From Microbacterium stercoris (lineage in GTDB: Bacteria; Actinomycetota; Actinomycetes; Actinomycetales; Microbacteriaceae), in the NCBI RefSeq assembly GCF_017592545.1, contig NZ_JAGFOA010000002.1:310001-374000 (forward strand): DNA of 64,000 bases, given 5' to 3'. The notes under the pieces are model-generated. The model was given only the letters and a program-made list of their open reading frames with translations, was not told the origin of the DNA and searched no databases. This document shows positions 1-7,819 of the stretch, piece after piece (position 1 is the first letter of the stretch; each line of letters opens with the position of its first letter). Made by a program: the position numbers and the translations under genes.

Positions 1-437
1 CACGCGGCCGTCGTGGTGCCGGCCCAGCCTGCCGTGCGCACATCGTGCGGGCTCAGCTCGCTGAGCAGCGTCAGCACGTTGCCGCCGCGCAGCACGCACA
101 GGTGGCTCGTCTCCCGGGTGGACTGCACGAGGCGGCGCAGGATGCTCCGCGACGCGTGCACCAGCGTCGAGCTCGCCGTGCGAGCGGCGAGCGCGTACAG
201 CCGGGGGCCGAGCAGGTAGCGCAGCGATTCCTCGTCGCGCTCGACGAGGCCGGTCTCGGCGAGCGTCGCGAGCGTGCGCGAGACCACCGCCTTGTCGCGA
301 CCCGTGAGCTGGGCGACCTGTGAGACCCCGAGGCCCCCTGAACGCAGCGCGTCATCGGTGCCGAGCAGCTCGAGGATCTGGATGTCGCGCCCGAGTCCGG
401 AGGAATTGCGGCGGGGGCTGGCCGAGGTGGAGGTCAC
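1..437 (-). CDS. IclR-family transcriptional regulator (3' end outside window)
   Basis: Reading leftward from the GTG at 437 gives an N-terminal winged-helix domain: GRDIQILELLG, then GVSQVAQLTGRDKAVVSRTLATLAETGLV, followed by LLGPRLYALA and the start of an IclR effector domain (HASRSILRRLVQSTRETSHLCVLRGG). An in-frame TAG lies four codons upstream, so GTG 437 is the first possible start. No Shine-Dalgarno is visible, but TAGACT ends 6 nt before the GTG. The C-terminal ligand domain is cut by the window edge. It diverges from the importer/catabolic operon beginning at 555 and is the obvious candidate regulator of it (inference from position). Confidence 0.85.
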   Translation of the reverse strand, partial: MTSTSASPRRNSSGLGRDIQILELLGTDDALRSGGLGVSQVAQLTGRDKAVVSRTLATLAETGLVERDEESLRYLLGPRLYALAARTASSTLVHASRSILRRLVQSTRETSHLCVLRGGNVLTLLSELSPHDVRTAGWAGTTTAA

Positions 438-443
438 GCTCGC

Positions 444-449
444 AGTCTA
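444..449 (-). promoter_or_regulatory. -10 box of the IclR gene (leaderless type)
   Basis: TAGACT on the minus strand, followed by 6 nt and then the GTG start. Transcription would start at or next to the start codon. Confidence 0.55.
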
Positions 450-458
450 CCGATCCTC

Positions 459-472
459 GTTGCCATATCAAC
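459..472. promoter_or_regulatory. Candidate IclR operator (inverted repeat)
   Basis: GTTGCCATATCAAC has GTTG/CAAC arms around a 6-nt centre. It lies in the divergent spacer, between the -10 box of the IclR gene and the TTGACG box of the operon. IclR proteins commonly bind short AT-centred palindromes of this size, and the arrangement suits control of both promoters. Binding is not shown. Confidence 0.4.
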
Positions 473-480
473 AACCTCCT

Positions 481-508
481 TTGACGAAATGGACACGCGA
501 GCTACCGT
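481..508 (+). promoter_or_regulatory. Candidate promoter of the importer/catabolic operon
   Basis: TTGACG (481-486), a 16-nt spacer, then TACCGT (503-508). This predicts a start near 515 and a leader of about 40 nt before the TTG start at 555. It would exclude the ATG at 489 as a start, because that codon lies inside the promoter. Confidence 0.45.
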
Positions 509-554
509 GAGTCCTACGCCCGGTACCGGCCTCAACGACGAGACAGGAGCCCTC

Positions 555-1220
555 TTGACCGGATTCAACTGGAACGACCTCATGGTCTTCCTCACCCGTC
601 GCGCGGACGACATCCTCGAGCTCACGCGCGATCACCTCGTCGTGGTTCTCATCTCGGTCGCCCTGGCGGCGCTCATCGGCATCGGCCTGGGCATCCTGGT
701 CCGAAACCGCCGCATCGCCCGCACGACGGTGCTCACCGCCGCCGCGGTCGCGATCACGATCCCGTCGCTCGCGCTCCTCGCCCTGCTGAGCCCGGTGCTC
801 GGCCTCGGCTGGCTGCCGACCGTCGTCGCCCTCGTCTTCTACTCGCTGCTCCCCGTCGTCCGGAACACGGTGGTCGGCCTCCGCGAGGTGCCGCTGTCGG
901 TGCTCGAATCAGCACGCGGCATGGGGCTCGGGCCCACGCGCATCCTCTTCACGGTGCAGCTCCCGATCGCGTGGCCCGTCATCATGACCGGCATCCGCGT
1001 CGCCGCCCAGCTCACCGTCGGCATCGCGGCGATCGCCGCCTACGTCGCCGGCCCCGGGCTCGGCGAGTACATCTTCAAGGGCCTGAGCTCGCTCGGCTCG
1101 AAGAACGCGCTCAACTACGCGCTCACGGGCACCGTCGCCGCGATCATCCTCGCGCTCGTCCTCGACGGCATCCTCGTGCTCGTCTCCCGCCTCACCACTT
1201 CAAGGGGTCTCCGTGCCTGA
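555..1220 (+). CDS. ABC transporter permease, osmoprotectant (ProW/OpuCB) family
   Basis: Inner-membrane subunit of a quaternary-ammonium-type importer, about 221 residues with roughly five to six hydrophobic segments. The EAA coupling loop is visible as ESARGMGLGPTRILFTVQLP. I chose the TTG at 555 because AGGAG lies 5 nt upstream; the in-frame ATG at 489 has no ribosome site and would add 22 polar residues. The 3' end overlaps the ATPase gene by 8 nt, so translation is probably coupled. It is the first gene of the operon facing the IclR gene. Family assignment is firm; the substrate is inferred from the family only. Confidence 0.85.
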   Translation: MTGFNWNDLMVFLTRRADDILELTRDHLVVVLISVALAALIGIGLGILVRNRRIARTTVLTAAAVAITIPSLALLALLSPVLGLGWLPTVVALVFYSLLPVVRNTVVGLREVPLSVLESARGMGLGPTRILFTVQLPIAWPVIMTGIRVAAQLTVGIAAIAAYVAGPGLGEYIFKGLSSLGSKNALNYALTGTVAAIILALVLDGILVLVSRLTTSRGLRA

Positions 1221-2250
1221 CACCACCACGAACACCGGCGTTCTCACCTCGCTCGCAGCGCAGCAGGGCGGCGTCGACATCGTCCTCGACCACATCACGA
1301 AGCAGTACCCGGGGCAGCAGACCCCCGCCGTGGAGGACTTCTCGATGCGGGTCGAGCCCGGCGAACTGATCATGTTCGTCGGCCCCAGCGGCTGCGGCAA
1401 GACCACGACGATGAAGATGATCAACCGCATCATCGAGCCGACGTCCGGATCGATCCGCATCAACGGCGATGACGTGCTGTCGCTCGACGGCAACGAGCTG
1501 CGCCGCCACATCGGCTATGTCATCCAGCAGATCGGCCTGTTCCCGCACTTCACGATCGCCGAGAACATCGCGATCGTGCCCAAGCTGCTCGGCTGGTCCA
1601 AGGCCCGCATCGCCGAGCGCGTCGACGAGCTCCTGCGCACGGTGCAGCTCGACCCCGGCACCTTCGCGCACCGCTACCCGCGCCAGCTCTCGGGCGGACA
1701 GCAGCAGCGCGTGGGTGTCGCCAGGGCCCTCGCCGCCGACCCGCCCGTCATGCTCATGGACGAGCCGTTCGGTGCGACCGACCCGATCACCCGCGAGAAG
1801 CTGCAGGCGGAGTTCCTGCGCCTGCAGGCCGATATCGGCAAGACGATCATCTTCGTCACGCACGACTTCGAAGAGGCGATCCGCATGGGCGACCGCATCG
1901 CCGTGCTGAGCGACCGCAGCCAGATCGAGCAGTTCGACACCCCGGCGCGCATCCTCGCGGAGCCCGCGAACGACTACGTCCGCTCCTTCATCGGCGAGGG
2001 CGCGGCGCTCAAGCGGCTCGCGCTGATCCCCGTGACGGACGCGCGCATCGGATCCGCGGATCCCTCAGCGCCGGTCGTCACCGTCGACGAGCACGCCTCG
2101 CTGCGCGAAGCCCTCGACACGCTCGTGCTGACCGGGGGTCCCCGCGTCAACGTGACGCGGGCTGGAGCCGTCGTCGGCTCGATCGACCACGCGGCCATCT
2201 CGGCGGCGCTGGGCTCCGAGGGTCCTGCGCGCCGTGCCGAGGAGGCATGA
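1213..2250 (+). CDS. ABC transporter ATP-binding protein, betaine/choline (ProV/OpuCA) type
   Basis: Cytoplasmic ATPase of 345 residues: Walker A GPSGCGKT (57-64), Q-loop region near 105, signature LSGGQQQR (159-166), Walker B VMLMDE (179-184) and the switch His in VTHDFEEA. The last ~75 residues (VTVDEHASLREALDTLVLTGG...) resemble the regulatory CBS-type tail of OpuCA/ProV proteins, though only about one repeat is left. Starts at GTG with AAGGGG upstream. Overlaps the permeases on both sides (8 nt and 4 nt). Pairs with the two permeases and the lipoprotein at 3080 as one importer. Confidence 0.9.
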   Translation: MPDTTTNTGVLTSLAAQQGGVDIVLDHITKQYPGQQTPAVEDFSMRVEPGELIMFVGPSGCGKTTTMKMINRIIEPTSGSIRINGDDVLSLDGNELRRHIGYVIQQIGLFPHFTIAENIAIVPKLLGWSKARIAERVDELLRTVQLDPGTFAHRYPRQLSGGQQQRVGVARALAADPPVMLMDEPFGATDPITREKLQAEFLRLQADIGKTIIFVTHDFEEAIRMGDRIAVLSDRSQIEQFDTPARILAEPANDYVRSFIGEGAALKRLALIPVTDARIGSADPSAPVVTVDEHASLREALDTLVLTGGPRVNVTRAGAVVGSIDHAAISAALGSEGPARRAEEA

Positions 2251-3047
2251 GCATGACCGGGCCCCAGGTCGTGCCCTCGGCGACCACGGTGCTGCAGACG
2301 CAGGGCGCCGCTCCCCGGCGGGGGATGCCCGTGCTGCTGCGCCGGCTCATGCCGCTCATCGTCGTCGCCGTCGTTCTGCTGGTCACCTACGTGTGGGTGT
2401 CGAGTCTCGAGCTGGATTCCATCGAGCAGCGAACGCTCAACGCCGACTACATCGCGGCCCGCATCGGGGAGCACCTGGTGCTGTCGATCATCGCCTCGGT
2501 GCTCGTGGCGGTGCTCGCGATCCCCGCCGGCATCGCCGTGAGCCGTTCGCGTTCCCAGGCGTTCCGCGGCATCGTCATCGGCATCGCCAACATCGGTCAG
2601 GCGACGCCCGCCATCGGCGTGGTGATCCTGCTGGCGATCGTCTGGCAGACCGGATTCACCACGGCGCTGCTGGCGCTCGTGATCTACTCGTTCCTCCCCG
2701 TCCTGCAGAACACCATCGCGGGACTGGCTCAGGTCGATCCGAGCGTCCGCGAGTCGGCTCGCGGCATGGGCATGACCTCCACGCAGGTGCTGCGCCGCGT
2801 CGAACTGCCGCTGGCCTCGCCCGTCATCCTCGCCGGTCTCCGAACCGCCCTCGTCTTCGCGGTCGGAGTGGCCACCGTCGCGACCTTCATCAACGCCGGC
2901 GGTCTCGGCGACATGATCATCAACGGCCTCAAGCTGCAGCGCTATCCCGTGCTCGTCGTCGGGGCGATCCTGGTCGCCGCGATCGCCGTGCTCATCGACT
3001 GGGCGGCCGGTGTCGTCGAAGACATCGTGCGCCCCAAAGGTCTCTGA
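2247..3047 (+). CDS. ABC transporter permease, osmoprotectant (ProW/OpuCD) family, second subunit
   Basis: 266-residue inner-membrane subunit. It has an N-terminal cytoplasmic stretch, a first membrane segment near 30-50 (LMPLIVVAVVLLVTYVWV), an external loop with ARIGEHLVLS and about five further segments. The EAA loop reads ESARGMGMTSTQVLRRVELP, nearly the same as in the first permease, so the two probably form a heterodimer. ATGA overlap with the ATPase gene. Separate permeases flanking the ATPase gene is the OpuB/OpuC layout rather than the fused-permease OpuA layout. Confidence 0.87.
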   Translation: MSMTGPQVVPSATTVLQTQGAAPRRGMPVLLRRLMPLIVVAVVLLVTYVWVSSLELDSIEQRTLNADYIAARIGEHLVLSIIASVLVAVLAIPAGIAVSRSRSQAFRGIVIGIANIGQATPAIGVVILLAIVWQTGFTTALLALVIYSFLPVLQNTIAGLAQVDPSVRESARGMGMTSTQVLRRVELPLASPVILAGLRTALVFAVGVATVATFINAGGLGDMIINGLKLQRYPVLVVGAILVAAIAVLIDWAAGVVEDIVRPKGL

Positions 3048-3079
3048 TACTCCTCTTCCCTTCCCGAAAGGAAATAGCA

Positions 3080-4021
3080 ATGAACTCGCGCACCATCGCT
3101 TCGGCATCGCTCACGGCGCTCGCCGTCGGCGCCCTCGCCCTCACCGGATGCTCGTCGGGCTCCGCCGGAGGCGCCGGCGCTCAGGGCGACGAGCTGGACG
3201 GTCTCACCGGTGAGATCGGCTCGAAGGACTTCTCGGAGCAGTACATCCTCGCCTACATGACGGCCGAGCTGCTCAACGCCCACGGTGCCGACGTCGAGGC
3301 GAACACCAAGCTCGTCGGATCCGCGAACGTGCGGCAGGCGCTCGAGAACGACCAGTTCCTCGGGTACTGGGAGTACACGGGCACGTCCTGGATCACCTAC
3401 AACGGCAACACCGCGCCGGTGCAGGGCGCCGAAGCCCAGTTCGACGCGGTCAAGGAGGCCGATGCCGAGAACGGCATCGCGTGGCTCGACCCGGCGCCCT
3501 TTAACAACACCTACGCCTTCGCGGTGCGGAAGAGCGAAGCGGACGAGCTCGGCGTGAAGACGCTGAGCGACGTCGCATCCCTTCCGAGCGCCGACCAGAC
3601 GTTCTGCATCGAGAGCGAGTTCTCGACGCGCGACGACGGATGGCCCGGACTCAAGGCTGCCTACGGCTTCGATGCTCCGGATGCGAACGTCACGATGCTC
3701 GACACCGGCGTCATCTACACCGCGACGCAGAAGGGCGACGACTGCAACTTCGGCGAGGTGTTCCAGACCGATGGCCGCATCCCCGCGCTCGACCTGGTGG
3801 TGATGGAGGACGACAAGGAGTTCTTCCCGAGCTACCAGGGCGGTTTCACCCTCAAGCAGAGCACTCTCGACGACTTCCCCGAGATCGCCGACGTGCTGGC
3901 AGAGCTCAGCCCCCTGCTGACCACCGAGGTCATGCAGGAGCTCAACGCCCTGGTCGACGTCGACGGCGAGGACCCCGAAGACGTCGCGATCGAGTGGCTC
4001 GAGGAGCAGGGACTCATCTGA
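3080..4021 (+). CDS. Substrate-binding lipoprotein of the betaine/choline-type importer (OpuAC family)
   Basis: 313 residues with a lipoprotein signal peptide ending in the lipobox LTGC (Cys24), so it is membrane-anchored outside the cell. The mature part begins with GSKDFSEQ and contains EYTGT; both are hallmarks of OpuBC/OpuCC-type binding proteins that hold a trimethylammonium group in an aromatic cage, and Tyr/Trp residues are plentiful (YWEYTGTSW). GAAAGGAAA lies upstream of the ATG. It overlaps the next gene by one nucleotide (TGATG). The ligand is not known; its place in a catabolic operon argues for a carbon or nitrogen source rather than an osmolyte. Confidence 0.88.
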   Translation: MNSRTIASASLTALAVGALALTGCSSGSAGGAGAQGDELDGLTGEIGSKDFSEQYILAYMTAELLNAHGADVEANTKLVGSANVRQALENDQFLGYWEYTGTSWITYNGNTAPVQGAEAQFDAVKEADAENGIAWLDPAPFNNTYAFAVRKSEADELGVKTLSDVASLPSADQTFCIESEFSTRDDGWPGLKAAYGFDAPDANVTMLDTGVIYTATQKGDDCNFGEVFQTDGRIPALDLVVMEDDKEFFPSYQGGFTLKQSTLDDFPEIADVLAELSPLLTTEVMQELNALVDVDGEDPEDVAIEWLEEQGLI

Positions 4022-4560
4022 TGACCGCGACCCTCCAGCTCGGCGAGAGCTTCGTCGGGGATGGCGTCAACGCGGCGCACATCAACACGGTGCTCGGTCA
4101 TCGCGAAGGCCCGGCGGGCACGGCGTGGGCCACGGCCCTCGCCAGCCCCAGCCAGGGGCACGTGCCCTTCGTGGCGGTGCTCCGGCCGTCTCTCCCGGTG
4201 AAGCCCCTGACGCTGTTCGTCACGAAGGCCGCCCCCGCGAGCGACGAGCACGGGCTCCTCATCTGGGGGCCGGCTCAGGCGGGCGTCGCCGCGGGCGTCG
4301 CGGATGCCGTCGCCGACGGCGTGATCCCGCGCGACGCGGCCGACACCCACGCCCTCATCGCGGCCGTCTGGGTGAACCCCGCAGCCGACGACGCCGACAG
4401 CGTCTATCGCAACAATCGCACGGCGATGCGCACCGCGCTCGCCAATGGGGCGGCATCGCTGCCCGACCTCGAGGAGGTGCTCGAGGCGCGCCAGGCGCCG
4501 AGCAACCCCTTCTTCACCCCCACGTCCCCCTCCGCTCACAAGGACACACACGACCGATGA
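4021..4560 (+). CDS. Formaldehyde-activating enzyme (Fae) family protein
   Basis: 179 residues, close to the usual Fae length (~170). Landmarks: LGESFVGDGVNAAHINTVLG, with His20 where Fae has its catalytic His; GHVPFVAVLRPSLPVKPLTLFV; WGPAQAGVAAGVADAVADGVIP; and AAVWVNPAADD. Classical Fae condenses formaldehyde with tetrahydromethanopterin in methylotrophs and archaea. Actinobacteria are not known to make that cofactor, so this copy may handle formaldehyde or another small aldehyde with a different partner (inference). It is translationally coupled on both sides (TGATG, ATGA), so it is a core part of the pathway, which probably releases a reactive aldehyde or handles a structurally similar adduct. 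Confidence 0.85.
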   Translation: MTATLQLGESFVGDGVNAAHINTVLGHREGPAGTAWATALASPSQGHVPFVAVLRPSLPVKPLTLFVTKAAPASDEHGLLIWGPAQAGVAAGVADAVADGVIPRDAADTHALIAAVWVNPAADDADSVYRNNRTAMRTALANGAASLPDLEEVLEARQAPSNPFFTPTSPSAHKDTHDR

Positions 4561-5510
4561 GTTCTCCCACACCCGTCCTGGACGCCACACCCGTCGAGAC
4601 GAAGCCCACGATCGGCTTCATCGGCCTCGGCAACATGGGCTCCGGCATGACCCGCAACCTGCAGACGGCCGGCTTCCCCCTCGTCGTCACCGACCTCCGC
4701 CGCGAATCGGCGGCCGGGCTGATCGCCGGCGGTGCACAGTGGGCCGAGTCGCCTCGCGCGGTGGCCGAGGCCAGCGACCTCGTGATCACGATGCTGCCGA
4801 CGCCCAAGCACGTCGAGGCCGTCGCGTCCGGCCCCGACGGGCTCGTCGCAGGACTCCCCGACGGCGGCACATGGATCGACATGTCCACCTCGGTGCCGGA
4901 GGTGCTCGATCGTGTGCGCGCCGCGACCGCGGGCCGGGGGCTCCACCTCCTGGATGCCCCGGTCAGCGGAATGTCCGTCGGAGCAGCGAACGGAATGCTG
5001 CAGATCTTCGTCGGCGGCGACGCGGACGACGTCGAACGACTGCGCCCCGTCTTCGAGGCGATGGGAGACCCCGAGCGGATCCTCCACGTCGGCCATCACG
5101 GCGCCGGCTACGCGGTGAAGCTCATGATCAACCAGCTGTGGTTCTCCCACCTCGTCGCCACCGCGGAGGTCCTCTCCGTGGGCGTCGCCGCCGGCGTGGA
5201 CCTCGACGTCCTGCGCAACGCGCTCGTTGCCAGCCCCGCCAACAGCACCTTCGTCTCGCGCGACGTGCTGTCGATCCTCGACGACGGCGACTACGACGAG
5301 GGCTTCGCGATCGCCCTGGCCTGCAAGGACCTCGGACTGTCGATCGACCTCGCCCGCTCCGTCGGGATGCCGGTCGAGCTGTCGTCGCTGGTCGAGCAGA
5401 TCTTCCGGCGGGCCCGCGCCCGCTACGGCGACAGCGCGGGCGAGATGACCCCGGTGCGGCTCTACGAAGAGCTGCTGGGCCGCGAGCTCCGCCGGGAGGT
5501 GGCCGCATGA
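4557..5510 (+). CDS. NAD(P)-dependent beta-hydroxyacid dehydrogenase (3-hydroxyisobutyrate dehydrogenase family)
   Basis: 317 residues. Rossmann motif GFIGLGNMG (20-28), substrate motif DAPVSGMSVGA (133-143) and the catalytic pair Lys188/Asn192 in GAGYAVKLMINQ. Members reversibly interconvert 3-hydroxy acids and their semialdehydes (3-hydroxyisobutyrate, tartronate semialdehyde, sulfolactaldehyde). The next gene is an aldehyde dehydrogenase, so the pair could oxidise an alcohol-acid to the aldehyde and then to the acid. ATGA overlaps at both ends. The true substrate cannot be read from the sequence. Confidence 0.85.
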   Translation: MSSPTPVLDATPVETKPTIGFIGLGNMGSGMTRNLQTAGFPLVVTDLRRESAAGLIAGGAQWAESPRAVAEASDLVITMLPTPKHVEAVASGPDGLVAGLPDGGTWIDMSTSVPEVLDRVRAATAGRGLHLLDAPVSGMSVGAANGMLQIFVGGDADDVERLRPVFEAMGDPERILHVGHHGAGYAVKLMINQLWFSHLVATAEVLSVGVAAGVDLDVLRNALVASPANSTFVSRDVLSILDDGDYDEGFAIALACKDLGLSIDLARSVGMPVELSSLVEQIFRRARARYGDSAGEMTPVRLYEELLGRELRREVAA

Positions 5511-6991
5511 CCGCGGCACGCGAGGCCGAGGTGATCGCCTCCGTCCCGACCGGACTGCTCATCGGCGGGCAGTGGCGCGACGCGAGCTCCGGCAGGACCT
5601 TCGAGGTGCACGACCCGTCGACCGGCGAGGTGATCGCCTCCGTGGCGGACGCGACGCCCGAGGACGGCATGGCCGCGCTCGACGCCGCGGCCACCGCGCA
5701 GGCCGCGTGGGGCGCAACCGCTCCGCGCGAGCGGGCCGAGATCCTCCGGCGCGCGTTCGAGCTCGTCACGGCGCGCGCCGAGGACTTCGCACTCGTGATG
5801 ACGCTCGAGATGGGCAAGCCCCTCGCCGAGTCCCGCGCCGAGGTCGCGTACGGCGCCGAGTTCCTACGCTGGTTCTCGGAGGAGGCCCCGCGCATCTCGG
5901 GGCGCTACGCGACCGCGCCCGACGGCCGCAACCGGCTGCTCGTCGCCAAGCGCCCCGTCGGCCCGAGCCTGCTCATCACCCCCTGGAACTTCCCGCTCGC
6001 GATGGCGACGCGAAAGATCGCGCCCGCGCTCGCCGCGGGATGCACCTCCGTGCTCAAGCCCGCCGCCCTCACGCCGCTCACAGCGCTGCTGTTCGCCGAG
6101 GTGCTCCGCGAGGCCGGCGTGCCGGACGGCGTCGTGAATGTGATCCCCACCAGTCGAGCCGGCGCCGTGACGGGTCCCCTCATCACCGATCCGCGGCTGC
6201 GCAAGCTGTCGTTCACCGGATCCACCGAGGTGGGGCGTCGCCTCATCGCGGACGCCGCGCACCAGGTGCTGCGCGTCTCGATGGAGCTCGGCGGCAACGC
6301 CCCCTTCCTCGTGTTCGAGGATGCCGACGTGGACGCCGCGGTCGAGGGCGCCCTGCTCGCGAAGCTGCGCAACGGCGGCGAGGCCTGTGTCGCCGCGAAC
6401 CGCTTCCTCGTGCACGAGAGCGTGGCCGAGGAGTTCACCTCGCGCCTCGTCGAGCGCATGTCGGGCTACGTCAACGCCCGGGGCACCGACCCCGCGTCGA
6501 CGCTGGGCCCGCTCGTCGACGAGTCGACGAGGACCAAGGTCGCCGAGCTCGTCTCCGGTGCGGTCGAGGACGGTGCGCGCATCGCGCTCGGCGGCAGCAT
6601 CCCTCAGGGACGCGGCTACTTCTACCCGGCGACGGTGCTCGTGGACGTGCCGCAGGATGCCCGCATCCTGCAGGAGGAGATCTTCGGACCCGTCGCGCCG
6701 ATCACCGTGTTCCGCGACGAGGACGAGGCCGTGCGCCTCGCGAACGCGAGCGAGTACGGGCTGGTGTGCTTCGCCTACACACGCGACCTGAACCGCGCGC
6801 TGCGTCTCGCCGAGCGCCTCGAGACCGGGATGTTCGGCCTCAACACCGGAATCGTCTCCAACCCGGCTGCGCCGTTCGGCGGCGTCAAGCAGTCCGGCAT
6901 CGGTCGCGAGGGCGGCTTCGAGGGGATCGACGAGTACCTCGAGACGACCTACATCGGCGTCGCCGACCCGTTCGCCGGCTCTCACGCATAA
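5507..6991 (+). CDS. NAD(P)+-dependent aldehyde dehydrogenase (succinate-semialdehyde dehydrogenase-like)
   Basis: 494 residues, full family length. Catalytic residues are all present: Asn161 in TPWNF, Glu260 in MELGG and Cys294 in NGGEACVAANR. The closest recognisable relatives are GabD-type semialdehyde dehydrogenases. It oxidises a cytoplasmic aldehyde to the acid. ATGA overlap with the upstream dehydrogenase suggests consecutive steps, or that this enzyme removes the aldehyde made there. Substrate identity is unknown. Confidence 0.9.
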   Translation: MTAAREAEVIASVPTGLLIGGQWRDASSGRTFEVHDPSTGEVIASVADATPEDGMAALDAAATAQAAWGATAPRERAEILRRAFELVTARAEDFALVMTLEMGKPLAESRAEVAYGAEFLRWFSEEAPRISGRYATAPDGRNRLLVAKRPVGPSLLITPWNFPLAMATRKIAPALAAGCTSVLKPAALTPLTALLFAEVLREAGVPDGVVNVIPTSRAGAVTGPLITDPRLRKLSFTGSTEVGRRLIADAAHQVLRVSMELGGNAPFLVFEDADVDAAVEGALLAKLRNGGEACVAANRFLVHESVAEEFTSRLVERMSGYVNARGTDPASTLGPLVDESTRTKVAELVSGAVEDGARIALGGSIPQGRGYFYPATVLVDVPQDARILQEEIFGPVAPITVFRDEDEAVRLANASEYGLVCFAYTRDLNRALRLAERLETGMFGLNTGIVSNPAAPFGGVKQSGIGREGGFEGIDEYLETTYIGVADPFAGSHA

Positions 6992-7000
6992 AGGATCATC

Positions 7001-7777
7001 GTGCACATCACCGATTTCTCCCTCGACCACTTCTCCCTCCGGGGAAAGCGGGCGATCGTCACGGGCGGCAACACGGGCCTCGGCCAGGCGTTCACGCTCG
7101 CACTCGCCAAGGCGGGGGCGGATGTCTTCGTCCCCACACTGTTCGACGACGACGGCGAGACCGCCGCGCTGCTCGCCGAAGCCGGCGTCGGCTACCGCGA
7201 GCTCCGCATCGACATCACCGCGGAAGGGGCGCCCGCCCGCGTCCTCGACGCGTGCGTGGAGGCCTTCGGGGGAGTGGACGTGCTCGTCAACTCGGCCGGG
7301 ATCAGCCGCATCGCCGACGTGACGGAGTTCGGCCGAACGCTGTGGGACCCCATGGTCGCCGTCAACCTCACGGCCGCGTTCGAGATGTCGCACCAGGCGG
7401 CCAAGCGGATGATCCGGCAGGGCTCCGGCAAGATCATCAACATCGCCTCGCTGTTCTCCTTCCTCGGAGGAATCGGGTCGCCCGCGTACGCCGCGACCAA
7501 GCACGGCATCGCCGGCCTCACCAAGGCCTACGCCGACGAGCTCGGCGGTCACGGCATCCAGGTCAACGCCATCGCGCCGGGGTACTTCGCCACCCCGATC
7601 ACGGCCGAGACGCGTGCCGATGCCGAGGCCAACCGGCGCATCGTCGACCACACCCCGGCGGGGAGGTGGGGGGACGTCGCCGACCTGATGGGTGCGACGG
7701 TCTTCCTCGCGAGCCCCGCCTCCGACTTCGTCAACGGACACGTGCTGTCCGTCGACGGCGGCTACCTGGTGCGCTGA
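7001..7777 (+). CDS. SDR-family oxidoreductase, YgcW / KduD-like
   Basis: 258 residues of a classical short-chain dehydrogenase: TGGNTGLG cofactor loop (21-28), NSAG (97-100), and the Ser150-Tyr163-Lys167 triad in INIAS and YAATK. The overall look is that of 2-deoxy-D-gluconate/gluconate 5-dehydrogenases, and of E. coli YgcW, which also neighbours a YgcU-like flavoenzyme and a YgcE-like kinase. GTG start with AGGATC 4-9 nt upstream, 9 nt after the aldehyde dehydrogenase. It probably oxidises a secondary alcohol of the substrate. Confidence 0.87.
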   Translation: MHITDFSLDHFSLRGKRAIVTGGNTGLGQAFTLALAKAGADVFVPTLFDDDGETAALLAEAGVGYRELRIDITAEGAPARVLDACVEAFGGVDVLVNSAGISRIADVTEFGRTLWDPMVAVNLTAAFEMSHQAAKRMIRQGSGKIINIASLFSFLGGIGSPAYAATKHGIAGLTKAYADELGGHGIQVNAIAPGYFATPITAETRADAEANRRIVDHTPAGRWGDVADLMGATVFLASPASDFVNGHVLSVDGGYLVR

Positions 7778-7819
7778 CTGCGGCGCGCCGACACCTTTAA
7801 CGAACAGGACACCTTTCCC

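Noticed and set aside
489..554. ATG at 489 as start of the first importer permease
   Set aside because: It overlaps the likely -35/-10 promoter and has no ribosome site; the TTG at 555 has AGGAG 5 nt upstream and begins where homology to permeases starts.
5864..7741. 625-codon minus-strand open frame under the aldehyde dehydrogenase and SDR genes
   Set aside because: Composition is that of an antisense shadow and both sense proteins are complete with intact catalytic residues.
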